Part shown: piece by piece, positions 1 to 6,545 of the stretch
Numbering within the stretch: the stretch's first letter is position 1
Layout of the letters: each line of letters begins with the position of its first letter
DNA from: Syntrophaceae bacterium UBA6252
GTDB lineage: Bacteria; Desulfobacterota; Syntrophia; Syntrophales; UBA6807
NCBI GenBank assembly: GCA_002441265.1
Contig: DJVQ01000010.1
Location: forward strand, 52,158 to 64,437
DNA length: 12,280 nt
Direction of reading: 5' to 3'
The notes under the pieces: generated by a model
Database searches by the model: none
Told to the model about the DNA's origin: nothing
What the model saw: the letters and a program-made list of their open reading frames with translations, nothing else
Made by a program: the position numbers and the translations under genes

Positions 1-319
1 CCTGGTGCAGATGACCCGCAAGCGCACCCGCGAGAGCCTCGAGCACGTGCTGTGCTCGACCTGTCCGACCTGCGGCGGGCGCGGTTCGCTGAAGACCCCA
101 GAGACGGTGTGCTACGAGATCTTCCGCGAGATCCGGCGGCGGATGCCCGGCGTGGAAAAGACGATCTCCGTCCTCATCAATCCCGACGTGGCCGACTTCC
201 TCCTGGAGGACGAGAAGAGGACCCTGGAAGGGCTCGAGCGGGAGCTGAAGAAGAGCATCGTCATCAGGGTGATGCCCGATTTTCACCAGGAACACTTCGA
301 AATCGCCGCCCTCGACTGA
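1..319 (+). CDS. rng: Ribonuclease G/E family, C-terminal fragment (5' end outside window)
   Basis: This is the last ~105 codons of a single-strand-specific endoribonuclease of the RNase E/G family, which processes rRNA and mRNA at 5'-monophosphate ends in the cytoplasm. The reading frame is open from base 2 and the first residues are LVQMTRKRTRESL, the family signature that follows the DNase I-like catalytic domain. About 20 residues in there is a cysteine pair (STCPTCGGRG), the Zn-link that in E. coli RNase E holds the dimer together. The tail (ISVLINPDVADFLL, then a charged helix) matches the small domain of RNase G. It lacks the long disordered scaffold of RNase E, so RNase G is the better name. 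The catalytic aspartates and S1 domain lie upstream of the window. The gene stops with TGA and converges on iorB with a 34-bp gap and no clear terminator. Confidence 0.9.
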   Translation, partial: LVQMTRKRTRESLEHVLCSTCPTCGGRGSLKTPETVCYEIFREIRRRMPGVEKTISVLINPDVADFLLEDEKRTLEGLERELKKSIVIRVMPDFHQEHFEIAALD

Positions 320-353
320 CCCTTCCGTCCCTCCTTTCAGGACCGGGGCCCCG

Positions 354-971
354 TCATCCGGCCAACCCGTATCCCTTGTCGAAGGCCATGAGATTGACGG
401 GCACCTGTTTCGACGCCACCCGCCGGCCGACGGCCTGCCGGAAGTCCTCCCGCTCGAAGGGAAGGACGGCCAGCCGGTTCAGGGCGCCGAGCATGACGAT
501 GTTGGTAAGGATGGCGTTCCCCAGGGCGATGGCCTGCTCCGTCCCGTCGATGAACCGGGCCCCCGGGAGAATGCGCGCGACGGCTTCCCGGAGCGCGTCG
601 AGGGACGGATACTCCAGCTCCCCGCGGATCACGCCGACAGGGTAGATGGGGCGGGTGTTCGACAGGAGGACCACGCCGGGGTTCCCGTATTCCCTGAGGA
701 CCCGGACGGCTTCCACGGGTTCGAGGGAGACGATGACGTCCGCCTTTCCCCTGGGGATCTGGGGACTCCAGGCCGACTTGCTGGAAATCCGGATGTGGCT
801 CATGACAGAGCCTCCCCTCTGGGAAGCGCCGAAGGTCTCCCCGATGGTGACGAAATAGCCCTTTGCGGCGAGCATGTCCCCCAGCAGCCGGGAGGCCAGG
901 ACGTTTCCCTGGCCGCCGACGCCGGTGACGATGACGCTGAAGGGATCGCGGACAAGGGCCTTCGGATTCAT
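354..971 (-). CDS. iorB: Indolepyruvate:ferredoxin oxidoreductase, beta subunit (IorB)
   Basis: This is the small subunit (205 aa) of the CoA-dependent 2-oxoacid oxidoreductase that converts aryl-pyruvates, from transaminated Trp, Phe or Tyr, to aryl-acetyl-CoA plus CO2 while reducing ferredoxin. The protein is a single gamma-type domain of pyruvate:ferredoxin oxidoreductases. It has a glycine-rich GVGGQGN loop at residues 17-23, then the conserved GETFGASQRGGSV segment near residues 43-55, and a C-terminal helix bundle. Length is typical for IorB. The ATG at 971 is chosen because it overlaps the iorA stop as ATGA and has AAGGAGG seven bases upstream. A longer open frame to 1148 has no protein-like sequence and lies inside iorA. 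The overlap implies translational coupling, so the two subunits are made in equal amounts. It is the last gene of the frhB-iorA-iorB operon. Confidence 0.93.
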   Translation of the reverse strand: MNPKALVRDPFSVIVTGVGGQGNVLASRLLGDMLAAKGYFVTIGETFGASQRGGSVMSHIRISSKSAWSPQIPRGKADVIVSLEPVEAVRVLREYGNPGVVLLSNTRPIYPVGVIRGELEYPSLDALREAVARILPGARFIDGTEQAIALGNAILTNIVMLGALNRLAVLPFEREDFRQAVGRRVASKQVPVNLMAFDKGYGLAG

Positions 972-2917
972 CGGGCCACCTCCTTCCTCACGATGGCGCC
1001 GGCGGGACAGATGTCGGCGCAGACGCCGCATCCGGCGCAGATCATCTCGTCGATGCGGCTCACTTCCTTCTCCCGGTCCCAGACGAGCCCCGGGCACCCG
1101 AAAATGCGGGTGCACAGGCGGCTGCATCCGCAGTTTTCCCCGCGGCACCGCTCGGCGTCGACGGAGACCTCGTACTTCCGCTGTCCCCGTTTCTCCGGGC
1201 TGAGCGCGCAGGCCTGGCGGAGGATGAGCACCTTGGCACCTTCCCCGTATTCCAGGAGGCGGTTCAGCTTTTCCCGGGTTTTCACGAGATCGAAAGGATC
1301 GCTGATTTCAACCTTCGCTCCCATGGACCGGCAGATTTTCTCCATGTCCAGGGCGGGCGCCTCGTCTCCGAGGACGTTCGTCGGGGAGCCGGGGTGGGGC
1401 TGGAAACCCGTCATGGCCGTTCCCCGGTTGTCGAGGAGGATCATGGTGAAGGGGGAGCGCTGGTGAATGGCGTTGGCAAGGGCGGGCATGGCGGCATGGA
1501 AGAACGTCGAATCCCCGCAGACGGCGACGACGGGCTGGTCCATGCCGAACGACCGGAGCTTGCCGAAGCCGCTGGCGACGCCGCTCCCGGAACCCATGCA
1601 GTGGAGCGTCTTCACGGTGCTGAATCCCGCGGGCAGGGTCCCCATGACGTAGCAGCCGATGTCCCCGCAGACGAACCCGCCCCGGCCGTCCAGGGCGAGG
1701 GCGTTGTGGATGGACCAGTAGGATGCCCGGTGGGGACAGCCGGGGCAGAAGGTCATCCCCCTGGCGGGGGTGAACCGCTGCGGAATGTCCGTCACGCCCC
1801 CGGGGGACGCAGCCGGCCTGGTCCCGGCGGCGGCCGGGAAGATCCTGGCGAGCGCGTCGAGGACGAGATCGGGATTGAGTTCCCCCACCGAGGGAAGGTG
1901 CCCCGATTTTTTTCCGTAGAAGGTCTTGGCGCCGATCTCTCCCGCCGCCTCGGCGGCGATCACCTTGACGTGATCCTCCAGGGTGGGAACGACTTCCTCG
2001 ACGAAGAGAATCCGTTTTGCCGCCGCGAGATGCTTTTTGACGAGCCGTTCGGGAAGCGGCCAGGTCGCGGCGAGCTTGAGGATGCCCACCCGGTCCTCGA
2101 GGCCGAGGATCCGGACGGCCTCCCGGCTGTACAGGGAACAGATGCTCGCCGTGACGATGAGGAGTTCGGGTTCGTCCGGGCCCTGGTAGGTGTTGAAGGG
2201 GCAGGTCTCGAAGATGCCGGCCGCCTTTTTCAGCTTTTCCTGCTGCGGCCCGTGCTGGAGTTCGGGCGCGGCGAGGATCATGCTGATGATCGGACCCGTT
2301 TCCGGGTCGAGGAGCGGTCCGTGACACACGAACTCCGCCTGGGCCGACGTGCCCGGCAGGGACCCGAAACGGACGTTGCCGCTTCCGTGGGACAGCCGGG
2401 TGACGCTTCGCACCATGACCACGTTCCGGATCTTCTCGGAGAGGGCGAAGGCCCAGGGAATGATGTCCTTGGCCTCCTGAAAGTCTCCCGGTTCGAGGAG
2501 GGGGATTTCCAGGATCTGTGCGAAAAGCCTCGATTCGCCCTCGTTGACGCTGGAAAGGGCTCCCGGATCGTCGCAAGTGACGAGGACCATGCCCCCCCGG
2601 GTTCCCGAGCTGGCCAGGTGAAGCAGGAAATCGGAGGCCACGTTGACGCCGTTCTGCTTCATCACGCAAAGGGATCGGAGACCCGCGAAGGAGGCGGCCG
2701 CCGCCACTTCCACGGCCACCTTTTCGTTGGTGGACCACTCGACGTAGAGATTCCGGTCCCGGGCCACCTTGGAAAGGGTTTCGATGATCTCCGAGGAGGG
2801 CGTTCCGGGATATCCGGCGGCGACATTCACGCCCGCCTCCAGCGCTCCCCGGACGATGGCCTCGTTTCCCATGAGGAGATGCTGTATGTTTCTGCCTTCA
2901 TCGATGAGAAATGACAT
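968..2917 (-). CDS. iorA: Indolepyruvate:ferredoxin oxidoreductase, alpha subunit (IorA)
   Basis: This is the catalytic subunit (649 aa) of indolepyruvate ferredoxin oxidoreductase, a cytoplasmic TPP- and Fe-S-dependent enzyme of amino-acid fermentation. Visible parts, in order, are the N-terminal pyrimidine-binding domain with YPGTPSSEI (residues 36-44); the transketolase C-like middle domain; CPGCPHR (391-397), a typical IorA motif; and the TPP/Mg site GDSTFFHAAMPAL (468-480) ending in DN (496-497), followed by TAMTGFQPHPG. The C-terminal 2x[4Fe-4S] ferredoxin domain has C591, C596, C598, C602 and C608, then CAGCGVCADICP (627-638). The first cluster has the CxxxxCxCxxxC spacing rather than the textbook CxxCxxC. 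The ATG at 2917 follows AAGGAGG with a 4-nt spacer. The TAA of the upstream frhB-like gene forms part of that ribosome binding site. The length is typical and no damage is seen. Substrate preference among aryl-pyruvates cannot be read from sequence alone. Confidence 0.95.
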   Translation of the reverse strand: MSFLIDEGRNIQHLLMGNEAIVRGALEAGVNVAAGYPGTPSSEIIETLSKVARDRNLYVEWSTNEKVAVEVAAAASFAGLRSLCVMKQNGVNVASDFLLHLASSGTRGGMVLVTCDDPGALSSVNEGESRLFAQILEIPLLEPGDFQEAKDIIPWAFALSEKIRNVVMVRSVTRLSHGSGNVRFGSLPGTSAQAEFVCHGPLLDPETGPIISMILAAPELQHGPQQEKLKKAAGIFETCPFNTYQGPDEPELLIVTASICSLYSREAVRILGLEDRVGILKLAATWPLPERLVKKHLAAAKRILFVEEVVPTLEDHVKVIAAEAAGEIGAKTFYGKKSGHLPSVGELNPDLVLDALARIFPAAAGTRPAASPGGVTDIPQRFTPARGMTFCPGCPHRASYWSIHNALALDGRGGFVCGDIGCYVMGTLPAGFSTVKTLHCMGSGSGVASGFGKLRSFGMDQPVVAVCGDSTFFHAAMPALANAIHQRSPFTMILLDNRGTAMTGFQPHPGSPTNVLGDEAPALDMEKICRSMGAKVEISDPFDLVKTREKLNRLLEYGEGAKVLILRQACALSPEKRGQRKYEVSVDAERCRGENCGCSRLCTRIFGCPGLVWDREKEVSRIDEMICAGCGVCADICPAGAIVRKEVAR

Positions 2918-2926
2918 GAGACCTCC

Positions 2927-4042
2927 TTACCGGTCCTGAAAAACGCCGTCCAGACATTCCGGAGCGAGCCGGAAAAGGGTTTTCCCCGGCTCGCCGTTCA
3001 CCTTTCCCGCCTCCCGGGAGCGGAGAAATCCCCGTTTCTTCTTGTTTCCCGCCGCCCACTGGAGGTGTTCCAGATTTTCCCGGGGCATTTCCTCGAGGAC
3101 CAGGAAGCCTTTTTCCTCCGCTTCCCGGGCGATTCGCTCTCCCCGTTCCGTCCGGACGATCAGGGTGTTCCGGTCCCCCCTTCCTTCCAGGACGCCCACC
3201 GAAACGTCGGCGAACTCGGCCGTCATGTCGGGGCAGTAGCCGCAGGTGTCCGGCACCAGGGGACGGATCCGGTCCAGGGGAAACTCCCGTTTCCCGTCTT
3301 CGAGGTAGACCTCGAGGACCTGTGCCGGCGGAGGGGGGATGTCGATTTTCACGATCTTTTCCAGGGGGACCTCGCCCGCCAGGAAGGTTTCGAAGCGGCG
3401 GAAATCGAGTGCCCACGTACAGAAGAGACCGACCACAAGGGCCGTCGGGTCCTTGAACCCGGGCTTGTCCATGGGGTTCATGCGCATCTGGGACACCGCG
3501 GTGACCTGACAGGGCGTGCCGACCACGCCGAGGTTTCCGTGTCCCTTGTCCAGGGCCTCGTTCAGTGCGGAAAGGGTGGGGGCCGCCGTGTACTTGGACA
3601 GGCTGGCCCGGTACACGTCCGCCGAGCGGGTGACGAACCGGGGTTCGGGGAGAAGTCCCTTTCGGTTCGTCAGGACGGCGCCCCGGATGTTCCCGGACCG
3701 AAAGGCGTAGACCATGAGGGCCGTGACGGTGCCCCCCGCCTGGAACGACTGTTTCCTCACTTTTTCTCCCGCCCGGGCGATGAAGATCCCCCGGTGATGT
3801 CCGAGGGGATTTCCGTCGTAGGGTTTTCCGTGGAGAAAACGCGTAATGGCGTCCAGGTCCACTTCGATCTTGGGGCAGTAGGCGAAACACCGGCCTTTCT
3901 CGACTGCGCAGGGAAAGAGGAGGGCCGTTTTCCCCCTGTAGGAGTCGAAGTAGGGACAGAGGCGAACGCAGGCCCCGCAGCCGATGCACAGTTCGGACTG
4001 GATGACGGCTGTCTCGAGCTCACCGGAACCAAAGTGATTCAT
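2927..4042 (-). CDS. FrhB-family Fe-S flavoprotein (coenzyme F420 hydrogenase/dehydrogenase beta subunit-like)
   Basis: This 371-aa soluble protein of the FrhB/FdhB family is the first gene of the ior operon. The N-terminus has a ferredoxin motif CIGCGACVRLCP (C19, C22, C25, C29), with more cysteines at 45, 52 and 56 that could complete a second cluster. The FrhB core follows: QAGGTVTALMVYAF (residues 101-114), GTPCQV (C178), GLFCTW (C208), and CGYCPDMTAEFADVSVG (C267, C270), the family's second Fe-S signature. Known members use FAD plus clusters to move electrons between ferredoxin or F420 and another carrier. In bacteria without F420 the partner is usually unknown. Here the close link to iorA (9-nt gap) suggests it exchanges electrons with the ferredoxin reduced by IorAB; that is inference. 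The start at 4042 has GGAGG seven bases upstream. No Hdr, Mvh or hydrogenase genes are nearby, which makes a classic F420 hydrogenase role unlikely. Confidence 0.85.
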   Translation of the reverse strand: MNHFGSGELETAVIQSELCIGCGACVRLCPYFDSYRGKTALLFPCAVEKGRCFAYCPKIEVDLDAITRFLHGKPYDGNPLGHHRGIFIARAGEKVRKQSFQAGGTVTALMVYAFRSGNIRGAVLTNRKGLLPEPRFVTRSADVYRASLSKYTAAPTLSALNEALDKGHGNLGVVGTPCQVTAVSQMRMNPMDKPGFKDPTALVVGLFCTWALDFRRFETFLAGEVPLEKIVKIDIPPPPAQVLEVYLEDGKREFPLDRIRPLVPDTCGYCPDMTAEFADVSVGVLEGRGDRNTLIVRTERGERIAREAEEKGFLVLEEMPRENLEHLQWAAGNKKKRGFLRSREAGKVNGEPGKTLFRLAPECLDGVFQDR

Positions 4043-4048
4043 GAAGTT

Positions 4049-4054
4049 ACCTCC
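4049..4054 (-). promoter_or_regulatory. Ribosome binding site of the frhB-like gene
   Basis: Read on the minus strand this is GGAGGT, with GGAGG seven bases before the ATG at 4042. It fixes that start against alternative starts further in. Confidence 0.75.
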
Positions 4055-4059
4055 GAAGG

Positions 4060-4089
4060 AAAAAACCCGATATCAAAGTGCAAAATCGG
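4060..4089 (-). terminator. Possible attenuator-like hairpin with T6 run in the frhB leader
   Basis: Read on the minus strand, CCGAT pairs with ATCGG across a 13-nt loop and is followed by G and six T residues (complement of 4060-4065), just before the ribosome binding site of the frhB-like gene. The shape resembles a weak intrinsic terminator in the leader. The stem is only 5 bp, so it may be fortuitous. Confidence 0.3.
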
Positions 4090-4093
4090 TGCC

Positions 4094-4124
4094 CCATGCA
4101 AGTATTTGAAATCACTTGCCATGG
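4094..4124. repeat. Imperfect inverted repeat in the frhB leader
   Basis: CCATGCAAGT (4094-4103) and ACTTGCCATGG (4114-4124) are reverse complements apart from one extra base, with a 10-base centre. It lies 52 bp from the frhB-like start. It could be an operator for a dimeric regulator or a leader RNA hairpin. Confidence 0.6.
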
Positions 4125-4158
4125 AGGTCCGGACTCTTTTCCGGGGAAATGGAAACCT

Positions 4159-4184
4159 GTGACCGGATCGCACGGGTGACCGGA
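4159..4184. repeat. Two 9-bp direct repeats GTGACCGGA
   Basis: GTGACCGGA occurs at 4159-4167 and again at 4176-4184, 17 bp start to start. It lies 117-142 bp upstream of the frhB-like start and just beyond its candidate promoter. Tandem half-sites of this kind can be regulator-binding sites, but no regulator gene is visible nearby. Confidence 0.45.
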
Positions 4185-4192
4185 AGCCATGA

Positions 4193-4221
4193 ATAATACA
4201 GCACAGTTTGGCGAATGCCAT
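4193..4221 (-). promoter_or_regulatory. Weak candidate sigma-70 promoter for the frhB-iorA-iorB operon
   Basis: On the minus strand, ATGGCA (4221-4216) matches TTGACA at four of six positions. After a 17-bp spacer, TATTAT (4198-4193) matches TATAAT at five of six. It would start transcription near 4186, giving a leader of about 145 nt that carries the direct repeats and the stem-loops. No better candidate was found, but the match is modest. Confidence 0.3.
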
Positions 4222-4241
4222 GTGTTCATTAATCGATCACC

Positions 4242-4333
4242 ATGTGCGTGCAGCGCACGTTTGAACGGTCCCCGCCGGGACCGTTTCGGAGAGACGCCGT
4301 TTCGGAGCGCTTCCGAAGGCCCTCCGGGGAGGG
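4242..4333. repeat. Cluster of four consecutive inverted repeats
   Basis: Four hairpin-capable units lie in a row. IR1 (4242-4260) pairs ATGTGCG with CGCACGT around a 5-nt loop, one pair being G-T. IR2 (4264-4285) is a perfect 9-bp stem, AACGGTCCC with GGGACCGTT, and a 4-nt loop. IR3 (4301-4317) pairs TTCGGA with TCCGAA. IR4 (4320-4333) pairs CCCTCC with GGAGGG around 2 nt. The 11-mer CCGTTTCGGAG also occurs twice (4281-4291 and 4297-4307). They sit between the two divergent candidate promoters, so neither predicted transcript covers them. Confidence 0.65.
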
Positions 4334-4366
4334 TCTCCCGCAAATCCCCGGTTTTCATCAATTCCC

Positions 4367-4395
4367 TTGACCGGGGGAGAGAGATTCATTATCCT
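4367..4395 (+). promoter_or_regulatory. Sigma-70 promoter of the 106-aa gene
   Basis: TTGACC (4367-4372) is one base from the -35 consensus. After exactly 17 bp, TATCCT (4390-4395) serves as the -10. Transcription would start near 4402, about 40 nt before the ATG at 4443. Confidence 0.6.
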
Positions 4396-4442
4396 ATGGC
4401 ACAGATTCAGGAAGCAACCCCTGCAACCGGAGACCGTCGATC

Positions 4443-4763
4443 ATGAAAATCAAGCTGGAGAGGGAAAAAATCATTCACGCGGTGAAGAAGCTGGCGGGAA
4501 TCGAACTGGTGCTCCAGAACGAAGCCGACGGGAAGGAAGCCATCGAGCTGGTTCTCGGAAAAAGCGAGCTTCGGAACCATCCCGCGTTCGGGAAACTGAA
4601 GGACGTGGACGTGGCGGTGCTGAAGGAATACAGAACCTCGGCGGTGGACTATCAGACCCTTTTTCTCATCGAGTTCCTCTTCGACGAGGGGGTCGCAATC
4701 GATCAGAAGGCTTCGTTCATCGAAGATTTTCAACGTTATTTCAACAGTTTTTCCCGTTCCTGA
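4443..4763 (+). CDS. Hypothetical protein, 106 aa, soluble
   Basis: I do not recognise this family. The protein is 106 aa and rich in Lys, Glu and Asp, with no cysteine, no signal peptide and no membrane segment. It looks mostly helical, with an amphipathic N-terminal helix (residues 1-25), a middle stretch GKLKDVDVAVLKEYRTSAVDY (about 50-70) and a C-terminal aromatic helix (FIEDFQRYFNSF, about 91-102). The coding potential looks real: hydrophobic residues are spaced at helix periods, and the gene has its own good promoter. A GGAG lies 10 bases before the ATG. It is monocistronic, divergent from the frhB-like operon, and converges on ppiD with a 33-bp gap, so its neighbours say little about function. 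It could be a small regulatory or adaptor protein, but nothing in the sequence proves that. Confidence 0.65.
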   Translation: MKIKLEREKIIHAVKKLAGIELVLQNEADGKEAIELVLGKSELRNHPAFGKLKDVDVAVLKEYRTSAVDYQTLFLIEFLFDEGVAIDQKASFIEDFQRYFNSFSRS

Positions 4764-4796
4764 CCTCCTCTTCGCAAAACGGCGCGGGCCGGGCCC

Positions 4797-6398
4797 TTAC
4801 AGGCTGGACGGGTCGGCGTAGATTTTCAGCTTGCCGTCCCGGCTCATGGTCTCTTTCGTGGCGCTCATCCAGGCGTTGAACAGCTCCTCCTCCTTGTACT
4901 GGAGGAAATTTTTCCGAAGCTGCTCCTCCTTCCCTGCGAACTCCCCGACGTCGAAGGGCTGCCTTTTCTTGAGGCGGACCACGAAAAAACCGTCCTTCGA
5001 GAAATACGCCTTTCCGGCGACGGGATTGTCCGCCGACAGCTCCATGACGGAGGCGGCCAGTTCCCGGGATTCCCCGATTTTCGGGATGTAGGCGGTCAAC
5101 GGCTGGAAGAGTCCCGTTTCCGAGACCGCGAGTCCCTTGCCCGCGGCGGCTTTGCCGAAATCGGCGCCCTTTATGGCTTCATCGAGGAATGCCTCCGCTT
5201 TCCCCTTCGCCGCCTCGAGGGCCTTTTCCTCATTGTAGGCCCGGATGACCGGCGCCGTCACGGCGTCCAGCGGCGGGATCGACGAAGGTTCGATGTCGGC
5301 CACTTCGATGATGTAAAATCCCTTGTCGTCCCGGAGAAAGGGGCCGAGATCGCCCTTTTCGGCCCGGGCCAGTTTCTCCGCGAGGTTTTCCACACCCGCC
5401 AGATCCGCCGGAACGCTGTCCCTGGGGAACCATTCCGACTCGAACAGGCCAAGGTTGTGACCCTTGACGAATTCCCCGAAGTTTCTTTCCTGGTAAATCG
5501 ATTCGTACGCCTTTCTCGCCTCTTCCTGGGCCCGGAACATCCCTTTCCGGTTTCGCAGGAACGACAGGATCTCCTCCCGGACTTTCGAGAGGGGCTTCCG
5601 GTTGCCGTTCTCGAAGAGGAAACTTTCCTGTCCGCCGTTGAACACCTCGAGGATCGCCTCTTCGCCGATCTCTCCGGCCTCCGTGTAATCGGCGCCGCGG
5701 AAGGCGATGTACCGGATCTTGATTTTCTCGGGAACGCGGAACCGTTCCGCTTTTTCCTTGAAGAAGGCTTCCAGGGCTTCCCGGCCCGGATCGGCGTCTC
5801 CGCCTTTGCCGACGGGAAATTTCACGAACTCGAGATCGATTTTCCCGAACTGGGCGGAGAAAAGGTTTTCCGTTTCCTTCTTCGAGACCTTCGCGGCCTC
5901 GCGGACGAGATTCCCGACCTTCGACCGGACCAGGGCCCGCCGCTGCTGCCTCTCGAAGTCCTCCGGGGCCATGCGGTAGTAGCGCAGCGCCCTCTGGTAC
6001 TGTTCCATGTCGAAGACGCCGTTCTTCTGGAAGGCCGGGAAGGACGTGACGGCGTTGCGCACCTCCTCGTCCGTGACGTCGATCCCCATTTCGGAAGCCC
6101 TGGCGACGAGGATCTGTTCCTCGATCACCTGGTTCATGGCCCTTTCCTTGAGATTCAGCGACTTGAGGACCTCCTCCGTGAAGGCGCCCTTCAACTGTTC
6201 GCGGTAAAAATTCAGCAGCGTTTCGTATGCCTCGCGATACTGGCCGTAGCTTACCGGCGCATCGTTCACGAGGGCGATCATTTCAGCCTTGCGGTTTCTT
6301 CCCGTGGTCCCGAAATAAAAGATGAAGACGACGATGATGATGACAAGAATGGCCTTCATCATCCAGTTCTTGGCATGTTTCCGCATGAAGGTGAGCAT
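4797..6398 (-). CDS. ppiD: PpiD/SurA-type membrane-anchored periplasmic chaperone with degenerate parvulin region
   Basis: This 533-aa protein resembles PpiD, the inner-membrane-anchored chaperone that helps newly secreted outer-membrane and periplasmic proteins fold as they leave the Sec translocon. Residues 1-14 are positively charged and residues 15-30 form one membrane helix (KAILVIIIVVFIFYFG), giving an N-in, C-out anchor. A SurA-N-like helical chaperone domain covers roughly residues 35-220 (ALVNDAPVSYGQYREAYE; GVFDMEQYQRALRYYRMAPEDFERQ). Two regions, about 306-372 and 401-480, keep the end of a parvulin-like fold (GDLGPFLRDDKGFYIIEVADI; AYFSKDGFFVVRLKKRQPFD). The RARHIL start of an active parvulin domain is absent, so isomerase activity is doubtful. 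It is shorter than E. coli PpiD (623 aa). The ATG at 6398 follows GGAGG. It is divergent from mreB. SurA-like foldase is the alternative name. Confidence 0.82.
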   Translation of the reverse strand: MLTFMRKHAKNWMMKAILVIIIVVFIFYFGTTGRNRKAEMIALVNDAPVSYGQYREAYETLLNFYREQLKGAFTEEVLKSLNLKERAMNQVIEEQILVARASEMGIDVTDEEVRNAVTSFPAFQKNGVFDMEQYQRALRYYRMAPEDFERQQRRALVRSKVGNLVREAAKVSKKETENLFSAQFGKIDLEFVKFPVGKGGDADPGREALEAFFKEKAERFRVPEKIKIRYIAFRGADYTEAGEIGEEAILEVFNGGQESFLFENGNRKPLSKVREEILSFLRNRKGMFRAQEEARKAYESIYQERNFGEFVKGHNLGLFESEWFPRDSVPADLAGVENLAEKLARAEKGDLGPFLRDDKGFYIIEVADIEPSSIPPLDAVTAPVIRAYNEEKALEAAKGKAEAFLDEAIKGADFGKAAAGKGLAVSETGLFQPLTAYIPKIGESRELAASVMELSADNPVAGKAYFSKDGFFVVRLKKRQPFDVGEFAGKEEQLRKNFLQYKEEELFNAWMSATKETMSRDGKLKIYADPSSL

Positions 6399-6504
6399 GA
6401 AGACTTTCCTCCAGGAAAGGTGCGTTTCTTTTCCGCTTTACCGGCGGCCCCCGGCCCATGTTTCCGGAAGCGGATTCGGGGCCTTGTGCCGAAGTGACCC
6501 TCTT

Positions 6505-6533
6505 AGTATAGTCCCCGGGAAAAATCAATATTT
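6505..6533 (-). promoter_or_regulatory. Weak candidate promoter for ppiD
   Basis: On the minus strand, TATACT (6510-6505) is a good -10 box, but the -35 at the right spacing (AAATAT, 6533-6528) is poor. It would give a leader of about 100 nt. A TTGATT at 6528-6523 lies too close to serve this -10. Confidence 0.3.
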
Positions 6534-6545
6534 TTTAGAAATCAT

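Larger units (their letters stand above)
4043..4442. other. 400-bp divergent intergenic region, frhB-like operon / small ORF
   Basis: No convincing gene is seen here. From left to right it holds the frhB ribosome binding site, a weak terminator-like stem with a T6 run on the minus strand (4060-4089), and a longer imperfect inverted repeat (4094-4124). Next are two 9-bp direct repeats (4159-4184), a weak minus-strand promoter (4193-4221), four consecutive inverted repeats (4242-4333) and a good plus-strand sigma-70 promoter (4367-4395). Two open frames inside it (4189-4446 plus, 4039-4221 minus) lack Shine-Dalgarno sequences and look non-coding. Confidence 0.7.

Noticed and set aside
344..353. 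CGGGGCCCCG palindrome between rng and iorB
   Set aside because: It is a loopless 10-bp palindrome in GC-rich DNA next to the iorB stop, with no T-run. It is not a usable terminator and probably arose by chance.
972..1148. N-terminal extension of iorB into iorA
   Set aside because: The added residues are basic and low-complexity and mirror the iorA ferredoxin domain in another frame. The ATG at 971 has a strong ribosome binding site and an ATGA overlap.
1394..2914. 506-aa open frame on the + strand, antisense to iorA
   Set aside because: Its composition is Gly/Asp/Glu/Arg-rich with no domain, typical of an antisense frame in GC-rich coding DNA.
4094..4124. Sigma-54 type promoter (TGGCA and TTGCA on the minus strand)
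   Set aside because: The GG and GC elements are not at the required 12-base spacing.
4039..4221. 60-aa Phe-rich minus-strand frame overlapping the frhB start
   Set aside because: There is no Shine-Dalgarno before the ATG at 4221 or 4122, and part of the Phe content comes from the T6 run. It is kept only as a possibility within the leader finding.
4189..4446. 85-aa open frame ending as ATGA on the start of the 106-aa gene
   Set aside because: It crosses the hairpin array and the promoter, has no Shine-Dalgarno and does not have protein-like composition. The overlap is probably chance.
4764..4796. Bidirectional terminator between the 106-aa gene and ppiD
   Set aside because: Only a 4-bp GGGC/GCCC stem with a 3-nt loop is present, with no T-run on either side.
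5457..6497. 346-aa open frame on the + strand, antisense to ppiD
   Set aside because: It runs through the divergent promoter region and has no domain. ppiD on the other strand has a membrane anchor and chaperone motifs.
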